Shown here one piece after another: positions 9,391-16,933 of a stretch of DNA of 64,000 nucleotides. Numbering within the stretch: position 1 is the stretch's first letter; each line of letters opens with the position of its first letter. This DNA is from Pseudoxanthomonas sp. X-1 (lineage in GTDB: Bacteria; Pseudomonadota; Gammaproteobacteria; Xanthomonadales; Xanthomonadaceae). The position numbers were made by a program, and so were the translations under genes. Location: contig NZ_CP083376.1 in assembly GCF_020042665.1 (NCBI RefSeq), positions 3,694,001 through 3,758,000 on the forward strand. Direction: 5' to 3'. The notes beneath the pieces are model-generated. The model was given only the letters and a program-made list of their open reading frames with translations, ran no database searches and had not been told where the DNA came from.

Positions 9391-10980
9391 TCAGCGCAGC
9401 GGCACGCTCAGGCGCGACGGCGCCGAAGCCGGCGAACCGAACGCCACGCTGCCGCCGACATCGGTGGCATCGGTGTAGCGCGGGTCGAGCGTGTCCACGA
9501 CCAGCACCAGGCGGCTGCCCGCCGGAATCTCGGCGGCCGCCGCTTCCAGGCCGATCTCCAGCGTACGCGCCTGGCCCGGCACCGCGTCGCGCAGGCTGTA
9601 GGGCTTGTAGCTGAGCAGCGTGCCGGTGCCCAGGGCGTCCATGCGGTAGAGGTAGGCCACCAGGGTCACATGCGACTGGCTGGGCGTGACCGTCACGCGC
9701 AGGCTCGGCGCCCCGGCCAGCACGCGGCTGCGGTCCAGCACCGGCCCGGACCACACCGCGCCGCCGACGCGGCTGACCAGCGGGATCGAGGTCTGCGCCG
9801 ACTGCCCGAACGCCTGCAGCAGGCCGCTGAGCAGCACCACGCCCGAATCGGCCAGGGTCGGGATGCCGGTCAGGATGGAGGCGCTCCAGCCGGTCGCATC
9901 GCCGCTGGACAGGGTGCCGGTCGGCCGCAGCAGGCCCGTGGGCCGTCCCAGCCCATAGACCACCGGGTCGGTCTGCACCTGCGCCCAGCTGGCGTAGTCC
10001 AGCGTGCGCCCGCCGATGCTGGTCAGTCGCACCGAGCCGCGCCCGTCCACGCCGTTGGCCTGGCCCTTGAGAAAATGGTCGAACCAGGCGACCGCCTCGT
10101 CGTAGACCGCGTTGGGCAGACCCAGCGCGCCCGGCAGTTCGGCCGTGGCGTGGTCGCCCTGGCTGAAGACCAGGCGCCGCGGCCCGGTGAGCTGGTTGTA
10201 GAAGGCCACGTACTGACTGGGCGGGAACAGGCCATCGTTGAACGCATTGGCCAGCAGCACCGCCGTGCCGTTGCGGTTGATCTGCGCCACCTCATGCACC
10301 GCGCCGCGGCTGGCCGCCTGAGGCAGGAAGCCGTTCACCGCACCATCGAAGTCGCCCACGGCCACCTTCGCGGAGATCGTCTGCAGGTCCGAGCCGGGGC
10401 GGCCGGTCAGGTTGCCGGTGGCGGCCAGCATCAGCACCGCCTGCTGGCTGACGGTCCGGTTGGCGTAGAGCGAGGCCTCCAGATCCGCCCAGCCGCTGAG
10501 CGCGGCCACCGCCTTGATGCGCGGGTCGCGCGCGGCGGCCAGCAGGCTGGTGCCGGCGCCGTAGGAGATGCCCGAGGCGCCGATACGCGCCGGGTCGGCC
10601 GGGGTATGCGCCAGCGCCCAGTCGATCACCGAACTCACGTCCTCCACCGTGGCCGGCCCGGCCACGTCGATCTGCCCGGTCGAGTCCCAGAAGCCGCGCG
10701 AGGTGTAGCTCACCACCACATAGCCCTGGCTCGCCATCTGCGTGGCGCGGCCGACGTATTCCAGGTTCGGCAGCGACCAGCTCGCCGGCATCACCACCAG
10801 CGGGAACGGCCCACTGCCCTGCCCGGTCGGCACCAGCACCATGGCGCCCAGCTCGGTGCCATCGAAACTGGCGATGCGCTCATAGGTCTTGTTGAAGCCG
10901 CCCGCCCACGCGGTGGTCGAGCAAAGACCCAGTACCAGCACGACCACCAACACCCCATACCGCCGCGCGAACCTGTGCAT
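9391..10980 (-). CDS. Secreted alpha/beta hydrolase (CocE/S15 type)
   Basis: Protein of 529 residues with a Sec signal peptide (MHRFARRYG..., hydrophobic core about 10-24, cleavage near AWA-G). The alpha/beta-hydrolase domain carries the nucleophile elbow GISYGAG (Ser) and a SQGDHAT segment that probably holds the catalytic His. The region after about residue 350 is a beta-rich domain (SLRVTVTPSQSHVTLVAYLY), as in CocE/Xaa-Pro dipeptidyl-peptidase (S15) enzymes, a family of esterases and peptidases. The substrate cannot be read from sequence. I prefer the internal ATG over one 77 codons upstream because the signal peptide starts there. The gene stands alone and is probably exported to the periplasm or beyond. 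Confidence 0.8.
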   Translation of the reverse strand: MHRFARRYGVLVVVLVLGLCSTTAWAGGFNKTYERIASFDGTELGAMVLVPTGQGSGPFPLVVMPASWSLPNLEYVGRATQMASQGYVVVSYTSRGFWDSTGQIDVAGPATVEDVSSVIDWALAHTPADPARIGASGISYGAGTSLLAAARDPRIKAVAALSGWADLEASLYANRTVSQQAVLMLAATGNLTGRPGSDLQTISAKVAVGDFDGAVNGFLPQAASRGAVHEVAQINRNGTAVLLANAFNDGLFPPSQYVAFYNQLTGPRRLVFSQGDHATAELPGALGLPNAVYDEAVAWFDHFLKGQANGVDGRGSVRLTSIGGRTLDYASWAQVQTDPVVYGLGRPTGLLRPTGTLSSGDATGWSASILTGIPTLADSGVVLLSGLLQAFGQSAQTSIPLVSRVGGAVWSGPVLDRSRVLAGAPSLRVTVTPSQSHVTLVAYLYRMDALGTGTLLSYKPYSLRDAVPGQARTLEIGLEAAAAEIPAGSRLVLVVDTLDPRYTDATDVGGSVAFGSPASAPSRLSVPLR

Positions 10981-11293
10981 GCAACGCCCTCCCAGGCAAG
11001 GGCCGGGCCGCGCGAGCACGGGCCGGCCGTGGTGTGTGAACGCCACCCCGCTGGAGCGGCCTCGACACCGTACTTGCGCGTATGGAGGCCGCCAAGCTGC
11101 AACGCAGCACGCGGCGGGCCGGTGCAGGAGCCGGCAAGGTGAGAGCCAGCACGGTGAGAGCTGGCAGGGGGAAGCCAGCTGGAGCGCTGGCTCGGTGGGA
11201 GCCGCCGCCATGGCGGCGATAGGGCGTTACCGGAAGAGCCTCATCGCCGCCATGGCGGCTCCCACCGAGCAAGAAGCGTGCGTCCCGCGGACT
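10981..11293. other. Non-coding gap with degenerate GCCAGC repeats and one REP copy
   Basis: Upstream of the hydrolase, this 313-bp gap has no supported gene. Near 11120-11190 short direct and inverted copies of GAGAGCCAGC/GCTGGCT-like sequence occur. They are followed by a full REP-like palindrome (separate entry). No convincing promoter was recognised. Confidence 0.5.
11195..11265. repeat. REP-like palindrome, copy A
   Basis: GTGGGAGCCGCC-type left end, GCCATGGCGGCGA, a central GGGCGTTACCGG segment and a right end TCGCCGCCATGGCGGCTCCCAC form an imperfect palindrome of about 70 bp. Each half is itself a smaller palindrome centred on CCATGG. Other copies are at 27038, 57632 and 58744, with a partial one at 57571. 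Confidence 0.9.
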
Positions 11294-12256
11294 TCAGCCG
11301 AAGTGGTCGTAGCCCACGCGCGGCGCCTGCCAGGGCGCGCCGGCGGCGTCGAGGGCCTGCACGCCCTGCCCCGAGACGATGCGGCCGATGCGCGCGCCGG
11401 GCACGCCGGCAAAATCCAGGGCGGCCTGCACCTCATCGGCGCGCTGCGGCGCGGCGGTGAAGCACAGCTCGTAATCGTCGCCGCCGCCGGCCTGCCAGGC
11501 CCAGCGCAGCTGCGGGCGGAAGCCCGCCAGGGCGCGCGAGACGGGCAGCTGTTCCAGCTGCACCTGCGCGCCAACGCCGCTGCGCCGGCACAGATGGCCC
11601 AGGTCGGCCAGCAGCCCGTCGGAGATATCGACGCAGGCGCTGGCCACGCCCAGCAGGCCGCGCCCGGCTTCCACCCGCGGCGTGGGCCGGTCCAGGCGCG
11701 CGCGCAGGGCGCGGTCGACGGCGGCGCCGGAGAGCAGCGCCTGCAGTGCCGCCGCCGCATCGCCCGGGGTGCCGGTCACCCAGATCTCGTCACCCACCCG
11801 CGCGCCGTCGCGGCGCAGCGCATGGCCGGCCTCGACCTGGCCCATCGCCGTGATCGACACCGACAGCGGCCCGCGCGTGGTGTCGCCGCCGACCAGGGCG
11901 ATGCCGTGGCGCGCGGCCAGGTCGCAGAAGCCATCGAGGAAGCCCTCGATCCAGGCCGGATCGGCCTGCGGCAAGGACAGCGACAGCGTGCACCACGCGG
12001 GTCTGGCGCCCATCGCGGCGAGATCGGAGAGATTCACCGCCAGTGCCTTCCAGCCCAGGTCGGCGGGCGCCACGTCGGGGAAAAAATGCACGCCGGCATT
12101 GAGCGTGTCGGCCGTGACCACCAGCTCCGTGCCCGGCGGCATCGCCAGCAGCGCAGCATCGTCGCCGATCCCCAGCACCACGTCGCCGCGCGTGCCGGCG
12201 CGCGCATGGATGCGCGCGATCAGGCCGAACTCGGATCCGGCCGGCGGAGCGGTCAA
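11294..12256 (-). CDS. thiL: Thiamine-monophosphate kinase ThiL
   Basis: ThiL phosphorylates thiamine monophosphate to thiamine pyrophosphate with ATP, the last step of cofactor synthesis. The 320-residue product has the AIR-synthase fold motifs: EFGLIARI at the start, GIGDDAAL, VVTADTLNAGVHF, LAVNLSDLAAMGA, GGDTTRGP and a DISDGLLADLGHL block. The TTG start overlaps the upstream TGA (TTGA) and is preceded at eight bases by GAGGGG. This start is better supported than an ATG 15 codons upstream. It is the last gene of the riboflavin operon. Confidence 0.93.
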   Translation of the reverse strand: MTAPPAGSEFGLIARIHARAGTRGDVVLGIGDDAALLAMPPGTELVVTADTLNAGVHFFPDVAPADLGWKALAVNLSDLAAMGARPAWCTLSLSLPQADPAWIEGFLDGFCDLAARHGIALVGGDTTRGPLSVSITAMGQVEAGHALRRDGARVGDEIWVTGTPGDAAAALQALLSGAAVDRALRARLDRPTPRVEAGRGLLGVASACVDISDGLLADLGHLCRRSGVGAQVQLEQLPVSRALAGFRPQLRWAWQAGGGDDYELCFTAAPQRADEVQAALDFAGVPGARIGRIVSGQGVQALDAAGAPWQAPRVGYDHFG

Positions 12257-12666
12257 GCGAACAACCCCTCGACCTCGTCGCTCCAGGCCGGACGCGTCCA
12301 CCCGGACGCGCGCGCAGGTGCCGGGAATTCACTGCGGCAATAGCCGCGCTTGCCCCGGAAATCGAATGCGGCCTGCGCTTGGTCGTTGATGAACAGCACC
12401 GCCTTGGCGTCGTCGCGCGACCAGCCGATCTTCACTTCCACAGGGACGTGGCGATCCACCACGTCCTCGACGTTGTAGACATGCAGCGCATCGACGATCT
12501 CCCACAACGCCAGCGCGGTGTTCCAGCGGTGCGCGTAGAGATACCCGGTTTCGCCATCGTCCTCGAACACGACCGAGAAGGGCTGCTCCACCGCCGCATC
12601 GGACAGGAAGACGCCGCCACCGACGTTGACCGTTTCCCTGGCCTCCACGAACACGTTGAATGCCAT
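12253..12666 (-). CDS. DUF2251 domain protein
   Basis: Protein of 137 residues with no signal peptide or membrane segment, acidic in the middle (VFEDDGETGYLYA, NVEDVVDRHVPVEVKIGW). It matches the small uncharacterised DUF2251 family, and no catalytic motif stands out. It sits 14 bases after nusB, and its stop overlaps the thiL start, so it is made together with riboflavin and thiamine enzymes. Function unknown. Confidence 0.7.
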   Translation of the reverse strand: MAFNVFVEARETVNVGGGVFLSDAAVEQPFSVVFEDDGETGYLYAHRWNTALALWEIVDALHVYNVEDVVDRHVPVEVKIGWSRDDAKAVLFINDQAQAAFDFRGKRGYCRSEFPAPARASGWTRPAWSDEVEGLFA

Positions 12667-12680
12667 GGAACGGGCCCGGC

Positions 12681-13154
12681 TTACTTGCTCGCGCGCGGAT
12701 GCTTGGCCTCGGCCGGGCGCCACTCGAGCGCGGCGCGGTCCAGCACCCCGTTGACGTAGGTGTGGCCGTGTTCGGAACCGAAGCGCTTGGCGGTCTCGAT
12801 GGCCTCGTTGATCACCACCCGGTACGGCACGTCGATGCGGTGGCGCAGCTCGTAGGCGGCGATGCGCAGCACCGCGCGCTCGATCTGGTCGACCTCGGCC
12901 ACGTTGCGGTCCAGGTGCGGCAGCAGGGCCTGGTCGAGTTCGGCGTGGTGGGCCATGACGCCGCGCACCAGGTCCTCGAAGTACTCCAGGTCGGCCACTT
13001 CGTGGGCCTGTTCGTGGGCGAACTGGGCGATCACCGCCTGCGTGGTGCCGCCGGCCAGCTGCCAGGCGTAGATCGCCTGCAGCGCACGCCGGCGCGCACG
13101 CGCGCGCAGCACCGGATCGACCCCATCGCCGCGACGCGGACCGGGACGGCTCAT
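12681..13154 (-). CDS. nusB: Transcription antitermination protein NusB
   Basis: All-helical RNA-binding protein of 157 residues that, with NusE (S10), assembles on boxA in rRNA leader transcripts. Family features are the basic N-terminal [13 protein letters not shown] segment and the C-terminal blocks [30 protein letters not shown] and FVNGVLD-like YVNGVLDR. The ATG overlaps the ribH stop codon. The ribH-nusB-thiL neighbourhood is common in Proteobacteria. Confidence 0.95.
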   Translation of the reverse strand: MSRPGPRRGDGVDPVLRARARRRALQAIYAWQLAGGTTQAVIAQFAHEQAHEVADLEYFEDLVRGVMAHHAELDQALLPHLDRNVAEVDQIERAVLRIAAYELRHRIDVPYRVVINEAIETAKRFGSEHGHTYVNGVLDRAALEWRPAEAKHPRASK

Positions 13155-13618
13155 GCCAGCTTCTCCAGCAGATTGACCATTTCCACCGCGGCCAGGGCCA
13201 CTTCCTCGCCCTTGTTGCCGTGGCTGCCGCCGGCACGCGCCTCGGCGTCCTCGGCCACCTCGACCGCCAGCACGCCGTTGAGCACCGGCAGGCGGTAGTC
13301 CAGCTGCACGCGCATCAGCCCCTCGGCGCAGCCGTCGGCGACGTGTTCGTAATGGCGGGTGTCGCCGCGGATCACGCAGCCCAGGGCCATGATGGCCGCG
13401 TGCCCACCGCCGGCCGCCAGACGCGCGGCCACCACCGGGATTTCCCACGCGCCCGGCACGCGGATCACGTCGATCGCGTCCTCGGCGACGCCGTTACCGG
13501 CCAGTTCCTTGCGCGCGCCGGCCACCAGCGCGTCGGTGATGCGCGCGTTCCAGCGGCTGGCGATGATCGCGTAACGCGCACCGCCGACCGTGCGCAGGTC
13601 GCCTTCGTAGTGGGTCAT
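13151..13618 (-). CDS. ribH: 6,7-dimethyl-8-ribityllumazine synthase RibH
   Basis: Lumazine synthase of 155 residues, which condenses 5-amino-6-ribitylaminouracil with dihydroxybutanone phosphate; it assembles as pentamers or capsids. Motifs are [24 protein letters not shown] and [17 protein letters not shown], the last carrying the catalytic His region. The start MTHYEGDL is preferred to an ATG nine codons upstream. It follows ribB by 54 bases and overlaps nusB by four. Confidence 0.96.
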   Translation of the reverse strand: MTHYEGDLRTVGGARYAIIASRWNARITDALVAGARKELAGNGVAEDAIDVIRVPGAWEIPVVAARLAAGGGHAAIMALGCVIRGDTRHYEHVADGCAEGLMRVQLDYRLPVLNGVLAVEVAEDAEARAGGSHGNKGEEVALAAVEMVNLLEKLA

Positions 13619-13672
13619 GGGAATCGTGCGGATCGAGGGTCGCACAGTTTATCAGGCGCGGGCAGGCCGGCT

Positions 13673-14791
13673 TCAGCCGCGGGCGGGCGGCGGGACTTCC
13701 ACCGTCTCCACGATCTCCAGCCCATACCCCGCCAGGCCGACCTGGCGGCGCGGGGTGCCCAGCACGCGCAGCTTGCCCAGCCCCAGATCGGCCAGGATCT
13801 GGGCGCCGGCCCCGTTGCGCCGCCATTGGCCCACGTCCTTGTCCTTGCCCGGCGCGCGCGGCGCGGGCTGTTGCAGCAGGCGCGCCAGCAGGGCGTCGGA
13901 ATCGCGCGGGGCCGACAGCACCACCATCACGCCCTGGCCCTCGGCGGCGATCGCGCGCAGGGCGTCGGTCGCGGCCACGCCGAAGTCCTCGCGCCGCCAG
14001 TGCAGCAGGTCGGCCAGCGGGTTCTCCACCTGCACGCGCACCAGCGTCGGCACCTCGGCCCGCGGCGCGCCCTTGACCAGGGCGAAGTGCAGCTCGCGGG
14101 CGATGCGGTCGCGGTAGGTGACCAGGCGGAACGGGCCGAACTCGGTGTCGATCTCGCGCTCGTCCACGCGCTCGACGGTGTGCTCGGTCGCCAGGCGGTA
14201 GGCGATCAGGTCGGCGATCGAGCCCATCTTCAGCCCATGCTCGCGCGCGAACACCTCCAGCTGCGGGCGGCGCGCCATGCTGCCATCGGCATTGAGGATC
14301 TCCACCAGCACGCCGGCCGGCTCCAGGCCGGCCAGCATGGCCAGGTCCACGCCGGCCTCGGTGTGGCCGGCGCGCGTGAGTACGCCGCCGGGCTGGGCGA
14401 TCAGCGGGAAGATGTGGCCCGGCTGGTGCAGGTCCGCCGGCTTGGCATCGGGCTTGACCGCGGTGCGGATGGTATGGGCGCGGTCGTAGGCCGAGATGCC
14501 GGTGGTGACGCCTTCGGCGGCCTCGATGCTGACGGTGAAGTTGGTCTGGAACTGCGCGGTGTTGGCCTGGACCATCGGCGCCAGGCCCAGCTGCGCGGCG
14601 CGCTCGCGGGTCAGCGGCAGGCACACCAGGCCGCGGCCGTGGGTGACCATGAAGTTGATGTCCGCGGGCTTGACCAGCTCGGCGGCCATGATCAGGTCGC
14701 CTTCGTTCTCGCGGTCCTCGTCGTCGACGATGACCACCATGCGGCCCTGGCGGATGTCTTCCAGGATCTCGGGGATCGGCGCGAAGTTCAC
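13673..14791 (-). CDS. ribB: 3,4-dihydroxy-2-butanone 4-phosphate synthase with degenerate RibA domain (RibBX)
   Basis: Two-domain protein of 372 residues. Residues 1-205 form RibB, which converts ribulose 5-phosphate to dihydroxybutanone phosphate: DDEDRENEGDLI, THGRGLVCLPL, RAGHTEAGVDL and the essential acidic and His residues are all present. The C-terminal half resembles GTP cyclohydrolase II, but the zinc-binding cysteines and the usual SECLTGD and CDCG motifs are absent; the equivalent region reads VENPLADLLHWRREDFG. GTP cyclohydrolase activity is therefore unlikely and a separate RibA is expected elsewhere. The GTG start overlaps the ribE stop. Confidence 0.92.
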   Translation of the reverse strand: MNFAPIPEILEDIRQGRMVVIVDDEDRENEGDLIMAAELVKPADINFMVTHGRGLVCLPLTRERAAQLGLAPMVQANTAQFQTNFTVSIEAAEGVTTGISAYDRAHTIRTAVKPDAKPADLHQPGHIFPLIAQPGGVLTRAGHTEAGVDLAMLAGLEPAGVLVEILNADGSMARRPQLEVFAREHGLKMGSIADLIAYRLATEHTVERVDEREIDTEFGPFRLVTYRDRIARELHFALVKGAPRAEVPTLVRVQVENPLADLLHWRREDFGVAATDALRAIAAEGQGVMVVLSAPRDSDALLARLLQQPAPRAPGKDKDVGQWRRNGAGAQILADLGLGKLRVLGTPRRQVGLAGYGLEIVETVEVPPPARG

Positions 14792-15393
14792 AGCGCGGCT
14801 CCGCGTTCGCCCAGCAGGCGTTCGACGTAGCGCGCGACCAGGTCGATCTCCAGATTCACCGCATCGCCCACGCCGGTCTGCGCGAAGCGCGTATGCGCCA
14901 CGGTGTGCGGGATGAGCGCCACCTCGAAGCCTTCCGCGTCGACCTCGTTGACGGTCAGGCTCACGCCATCGACGCAGATCGAGCCCTTCCTGGCGATGTA
15001 CTTGAGCAGCGCGGCCGGCGCCGCAAAGCGCCAGCGCTGCGCGCGTGCGTCCTCGTGCACCGACAGCACCCGGCCCAGGCCATCGACATGGCCGCTGACC
15101 AGATGGCCGCCGAGGCGATCGGTCGGGCGCATCGCGCGCTCCAGGTTCAGCGTCGCGCCGACCGGCAGCTGGCCGAGCGTGGTCAGCGACAGCGTCTCGG
15201 TCGAGGCATCGGCCTGGAAGCTGGTCGCGTCGAAGGCGATCACGGTCAGGCAGACGCCGTTGACGGCGATGCTCTCGCCCAGCTGCACCGCGTCGAACGG
15301 CAGCGTGCCGACCTCGAAGCTGAAGCGGGTATCGCCACCGATGGGGGTGGCCGCGGCCAGGCGGCCGACGCCTTCGATGATGCCGGTGAACAT
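14788..15393 (-). CDS. ribE: Riboflavin synthase alpha subunit RibE
   Basis: Dismutates two 6,7-dimethyl-8-ribityllumazine molecules to riboflavin. The 201-residue product has the two repeated barrels of the family: MFTGIIEGVG with NGVCLTV in the first, and GHVDGLG, GSICVDGVSLTVN and PHTVAHT in the second. The ATG at MFTGIIE is fixed by family alignment and by GGAGG eight bases upstream. It is the first gene after the FMN riboswitch, so riboflavin synthase, RibB, RibH, NusB, DUF2251 and ThiL are probably all under FMN control. Confidence 0.96.
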   Translation of the reverse strand: MFTGIIEGVGRLAAATPIGGDTRFSFEVGTLPFDAVQLGESIAVNGVCLTVIAFDATSFQADASTETLSLTTLGQLPVGATLNLERAMRPTDRLGGHLVSGHVDGLGRVLSVHEDARAQRWRFAAPAALLKYIARKGSICVDGVSLTVNEVDAEGFEVALIPHTVAHTRFAQTGVGDAVNLEIDLVARYVERLLGERGAAL

Positions 15394-15400
15394 CAGCGCA

Positions 15401-15417
15401 CCTCCTGCGACAGGAGG
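15401..15417 (-). promoter_or_regulatory. Ribosome-binding-site hairpin before ribE
   Basis: On the minus strand CCTCCTG-TCG-CAGGAGG forms a perfect 7-bp stem. Its 3' arm contains the ribE Shine-Dalgarno GGAGG, ending seven bases before the ATG. Such a hairpin would hide the ribosome site and is a likely expression platform for translational control by the FMN riboswitch upstream. Confidence 0.6.
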
Positions 15418-15494
15418 GCGGGAATGCACGCAGTACTCTGATTCATGATCAACGTTTCTCGCAAAGTCGAAAGCGAAAAACGCCACAAGGCCAT

Positions 15495-15529
15495 GACCCG
15501 CGCGCAGCCCAAGGGCCGCGATGCGGGTC
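15495..15529 (-). promoter_or_regulatory. GACCCGC stem-loop between riboswitch and ribE
   Basis: Arms GACCCGC/GCGGGTC (7 bp) enclose a GC-rich loop with further pairing (GGCCC/GGGCT), directly 3' of the aptamer. A GTTTTT run lies about 18 bases further on, too far for a classical intrinsic terminator. It may be part of the riboswitch expression platform. Confidence 0.4.
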
Positions 15530-15531
15530 GT

Positions 15532-15739
15532 CTTCTTTCATCCGGACTTTCTGGCGCGGCAAGGCTGCGCCAACCGTCGGCTCCGGCATCGGACCGGATC
15601 TGCTGACCCGTGGCAGGCGTGCAGTCCGCAATGATGAGAGACGCGCTCTCGAGCGGGACCCGCCAACCCCAGCGCTCGCGGGCTCATGCGCCAGTGGCGC
15701 ATCTACCGCCGGTGGGGAATCTCACCCCGCCCTGAAGAC
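15532..15739 (-). promoter_or_regulatory. FMN riboswitch (RFN element)
   Basis: The minus strand shows the conserved RFN blocks in order: TCTTCAGGGCGGGGTGAGA, TTCCCCACCGGCGGTA, AGCCCGCGAGCGC, GGTCAGCAGATCCGGT, GCCGACGGTT and the closing AGTCCGGATGAAAGAAG. The element precedes ribE, consistent with repression by FMN. The variable P3 arm is long (about 60 bases). The 3' end and the ribE ATG are 138 bases apart, leaving room for a translational expression platform. Confidence 0.95.
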
Positions 15740-15772
15740 GTTCTTTGAGGATGCCGGCGAACCGGCGCGCGC

Positions 15773-15778
15773 AGTATA
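15773..15778 (-). promoter_or_regulatory. Possible -10 of the riboflavin operon
   Basis: TATACT on the minus strand lies 34 bases upstream of the first conserved riboswitch block, a fitting distance for a start site near 15765. No good -35 was found at 16-18 bp, so the call rests on the -10 and position. The remaining sequence up to the lysR stop at 15933 shows no gene. Confidence 0.4.
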
Positions 15779-15932
15779 GCGCCGTGGCCGTCCGCCCCGG
15801 CGGCACGCAGCGTGCCGATGACAACGCAGGCGCCGTGAAGATCCCGCTCGACCCGCGTGCGGGCGCCCTGGACTACCTGTGCGGGCACTCGCCGCTCACC
15901 GAGCGTGGCCGGCGCCAGCGCAGGCCGGGTGC

Positions 15933-16841
15933 TCAGTCGGCCATGGCGGCGACCAGCGCATCGATTAGCAGGCGCAGCGCCGGCTGGCGGTCCGCGCCCG
16001 GCAGCCACAGCAGATGCACCGGCGAGTCGCTCACCGGCCAGTCAGTCAGCACCGGCACCAGCCGGCCCTGCGCGATCAGTGCATCGGACATGTAGTCCGC
16101 CTGCAGGGTGATGCCCACGCCGGCCAGCGCCGCATCGCGCGCGGCCTGCGCATCGTTGCAGGTCATGACCGGCGTGATGCGGACCGAGCGACGTTGGCGC
16201 TGGCGGTGGAACTGCCACAGCGTGCCGGTGCGCAGACCATTGAACGCGATGCATCGGTGAACCCGGAGATCGGACGGCTCCAGCAGCGCGGGCGCGCTCG
16301 CCAGATAGTCCGGCGAGGCGCACAGGTAACGGTGCATCGTGCCCACGCGCCGGGACACCAGCCGCGCGTCGTCGAGGCGACCGACGCGCACGGCCAGATC
16401 GACCTTGCCGGCGACCAGGTCGACGAAGGCGTCGTCGTAGGCGACGTCGAGCGTGATCCCGGGATGGGCGCGCATGAAGTCGGCCAGCAGGGGCGCCAGA
16501 CGATAGCGGCCGTAGCTGGCAGGCACCTGCAGGCGCAGGTGGCCGCCGGCGCCCCGCGACTGCGGGTACAGGGCAAGCGCCATCTCGGCCAGCGCCGCCT
16601 CCAGACGCTGGTACTGCGCCAGCAGCCGCACGCCGTGCTCGGTCAACACCATGCGTCGGGTCGTGCGCAGGAACAGCCGGCTCCCGACGCTGTCCTCCAG
16701 CGCGGCGATGCGCCGGCTGAGCACCGACGGCGTGCAACCGACCTCGCGCGCGGCGCGGGAGAAATTCAGCGTGCGCGCGGCGGCGGCGAAGCTGCGCAGC
16801 ACGCGCAGCTGGGCTGGCGCCAGGGTGGTCGATTCGTTCAT
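15933..16841 (-). CDS. LysR family transcriptional regulator
   Basis: Regulator of 302 residues with an N-terminal winged helix-turn-helix (about 12-70: LRSFAAAARTLNFSRAAREVG, then PSVLSRRIAALE and LFLRTTRRMVLTEHG) and a LysR substrate-binding domain from about residue 95. The domain order and sequence resemble the large proteobacterial subgroup beside oxidoreductases. It is divergent from an MDR oxidoreductase with a 92-bp gap that contains a strong inverted repeat, so it probably controls that gene and itself. The inducer is unknown. Confidence 0.93.
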   Translation of the reverse strand: MNESTTLAPAQLRVLRSFAAAARTLNFSRAAREVGCTPSVLSRRIAALEDSVGSRLFLRTTRRMVLTEHGVRLLAQYQRLEAALAEMALALYPQSRGAGGHLRLQVPASYGRYRLAPLLADFMRAHPGITLDVAYDDAFVDLVAGKVDLAVRVGRLDDARLVSRRVGTMHRYLCASPDYLASAPALLEPSDLRVHRCIAFNGLRTGTLWQFHRQRQRRSVRITPVMTCNDAQAARDAALAGVGITLQADYMSDALIAQGRLVPVLTDWPVSDSPVHLLWLPGADRQPALRLLIDALVAAMAD

Positions 16842-16883
16842 TGAGTGAACATGATAAATGCCTTGCGCAGGGATTCTCGCCTT

Positions 16884-16908
16884 GGTCGCACAGGCATACG
16901 GTGCGACC
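16884..16908. promoter_or_regulatory. Candidate LysR operator (8-bp dyad)
   Basis: GGTCGCAC and GTGCGACC are perfect inverted repeats separated by nine bases, midway in the lysR/oxidoreductase gap and 26 bases before the oxidoreductase ATG. A second small dyad, TTCA-N5-TGAA, overlaps the lysR start (16837-16849). LysR proteins commonly bind interrupted dyads in such divergent gaps. Confidence 0.5.
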
Positions 16909-16933
16909 TCCTTTCCACCATCGAGTCCTTCGC

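Noticed and set aside
15495..15529. Classical intrinsic terminator for the FMN riboswitch
   Set aside because: The stem is present, but the T-run lies about 18 bases beyond it. The ribosome-site hairpin is a better expression platform.
16841..16933. Longer start for the MDR oxidoreductase
   Set aside because: The 31 extra codons cross the lysR start and the divergent dyad and show no family similarity.
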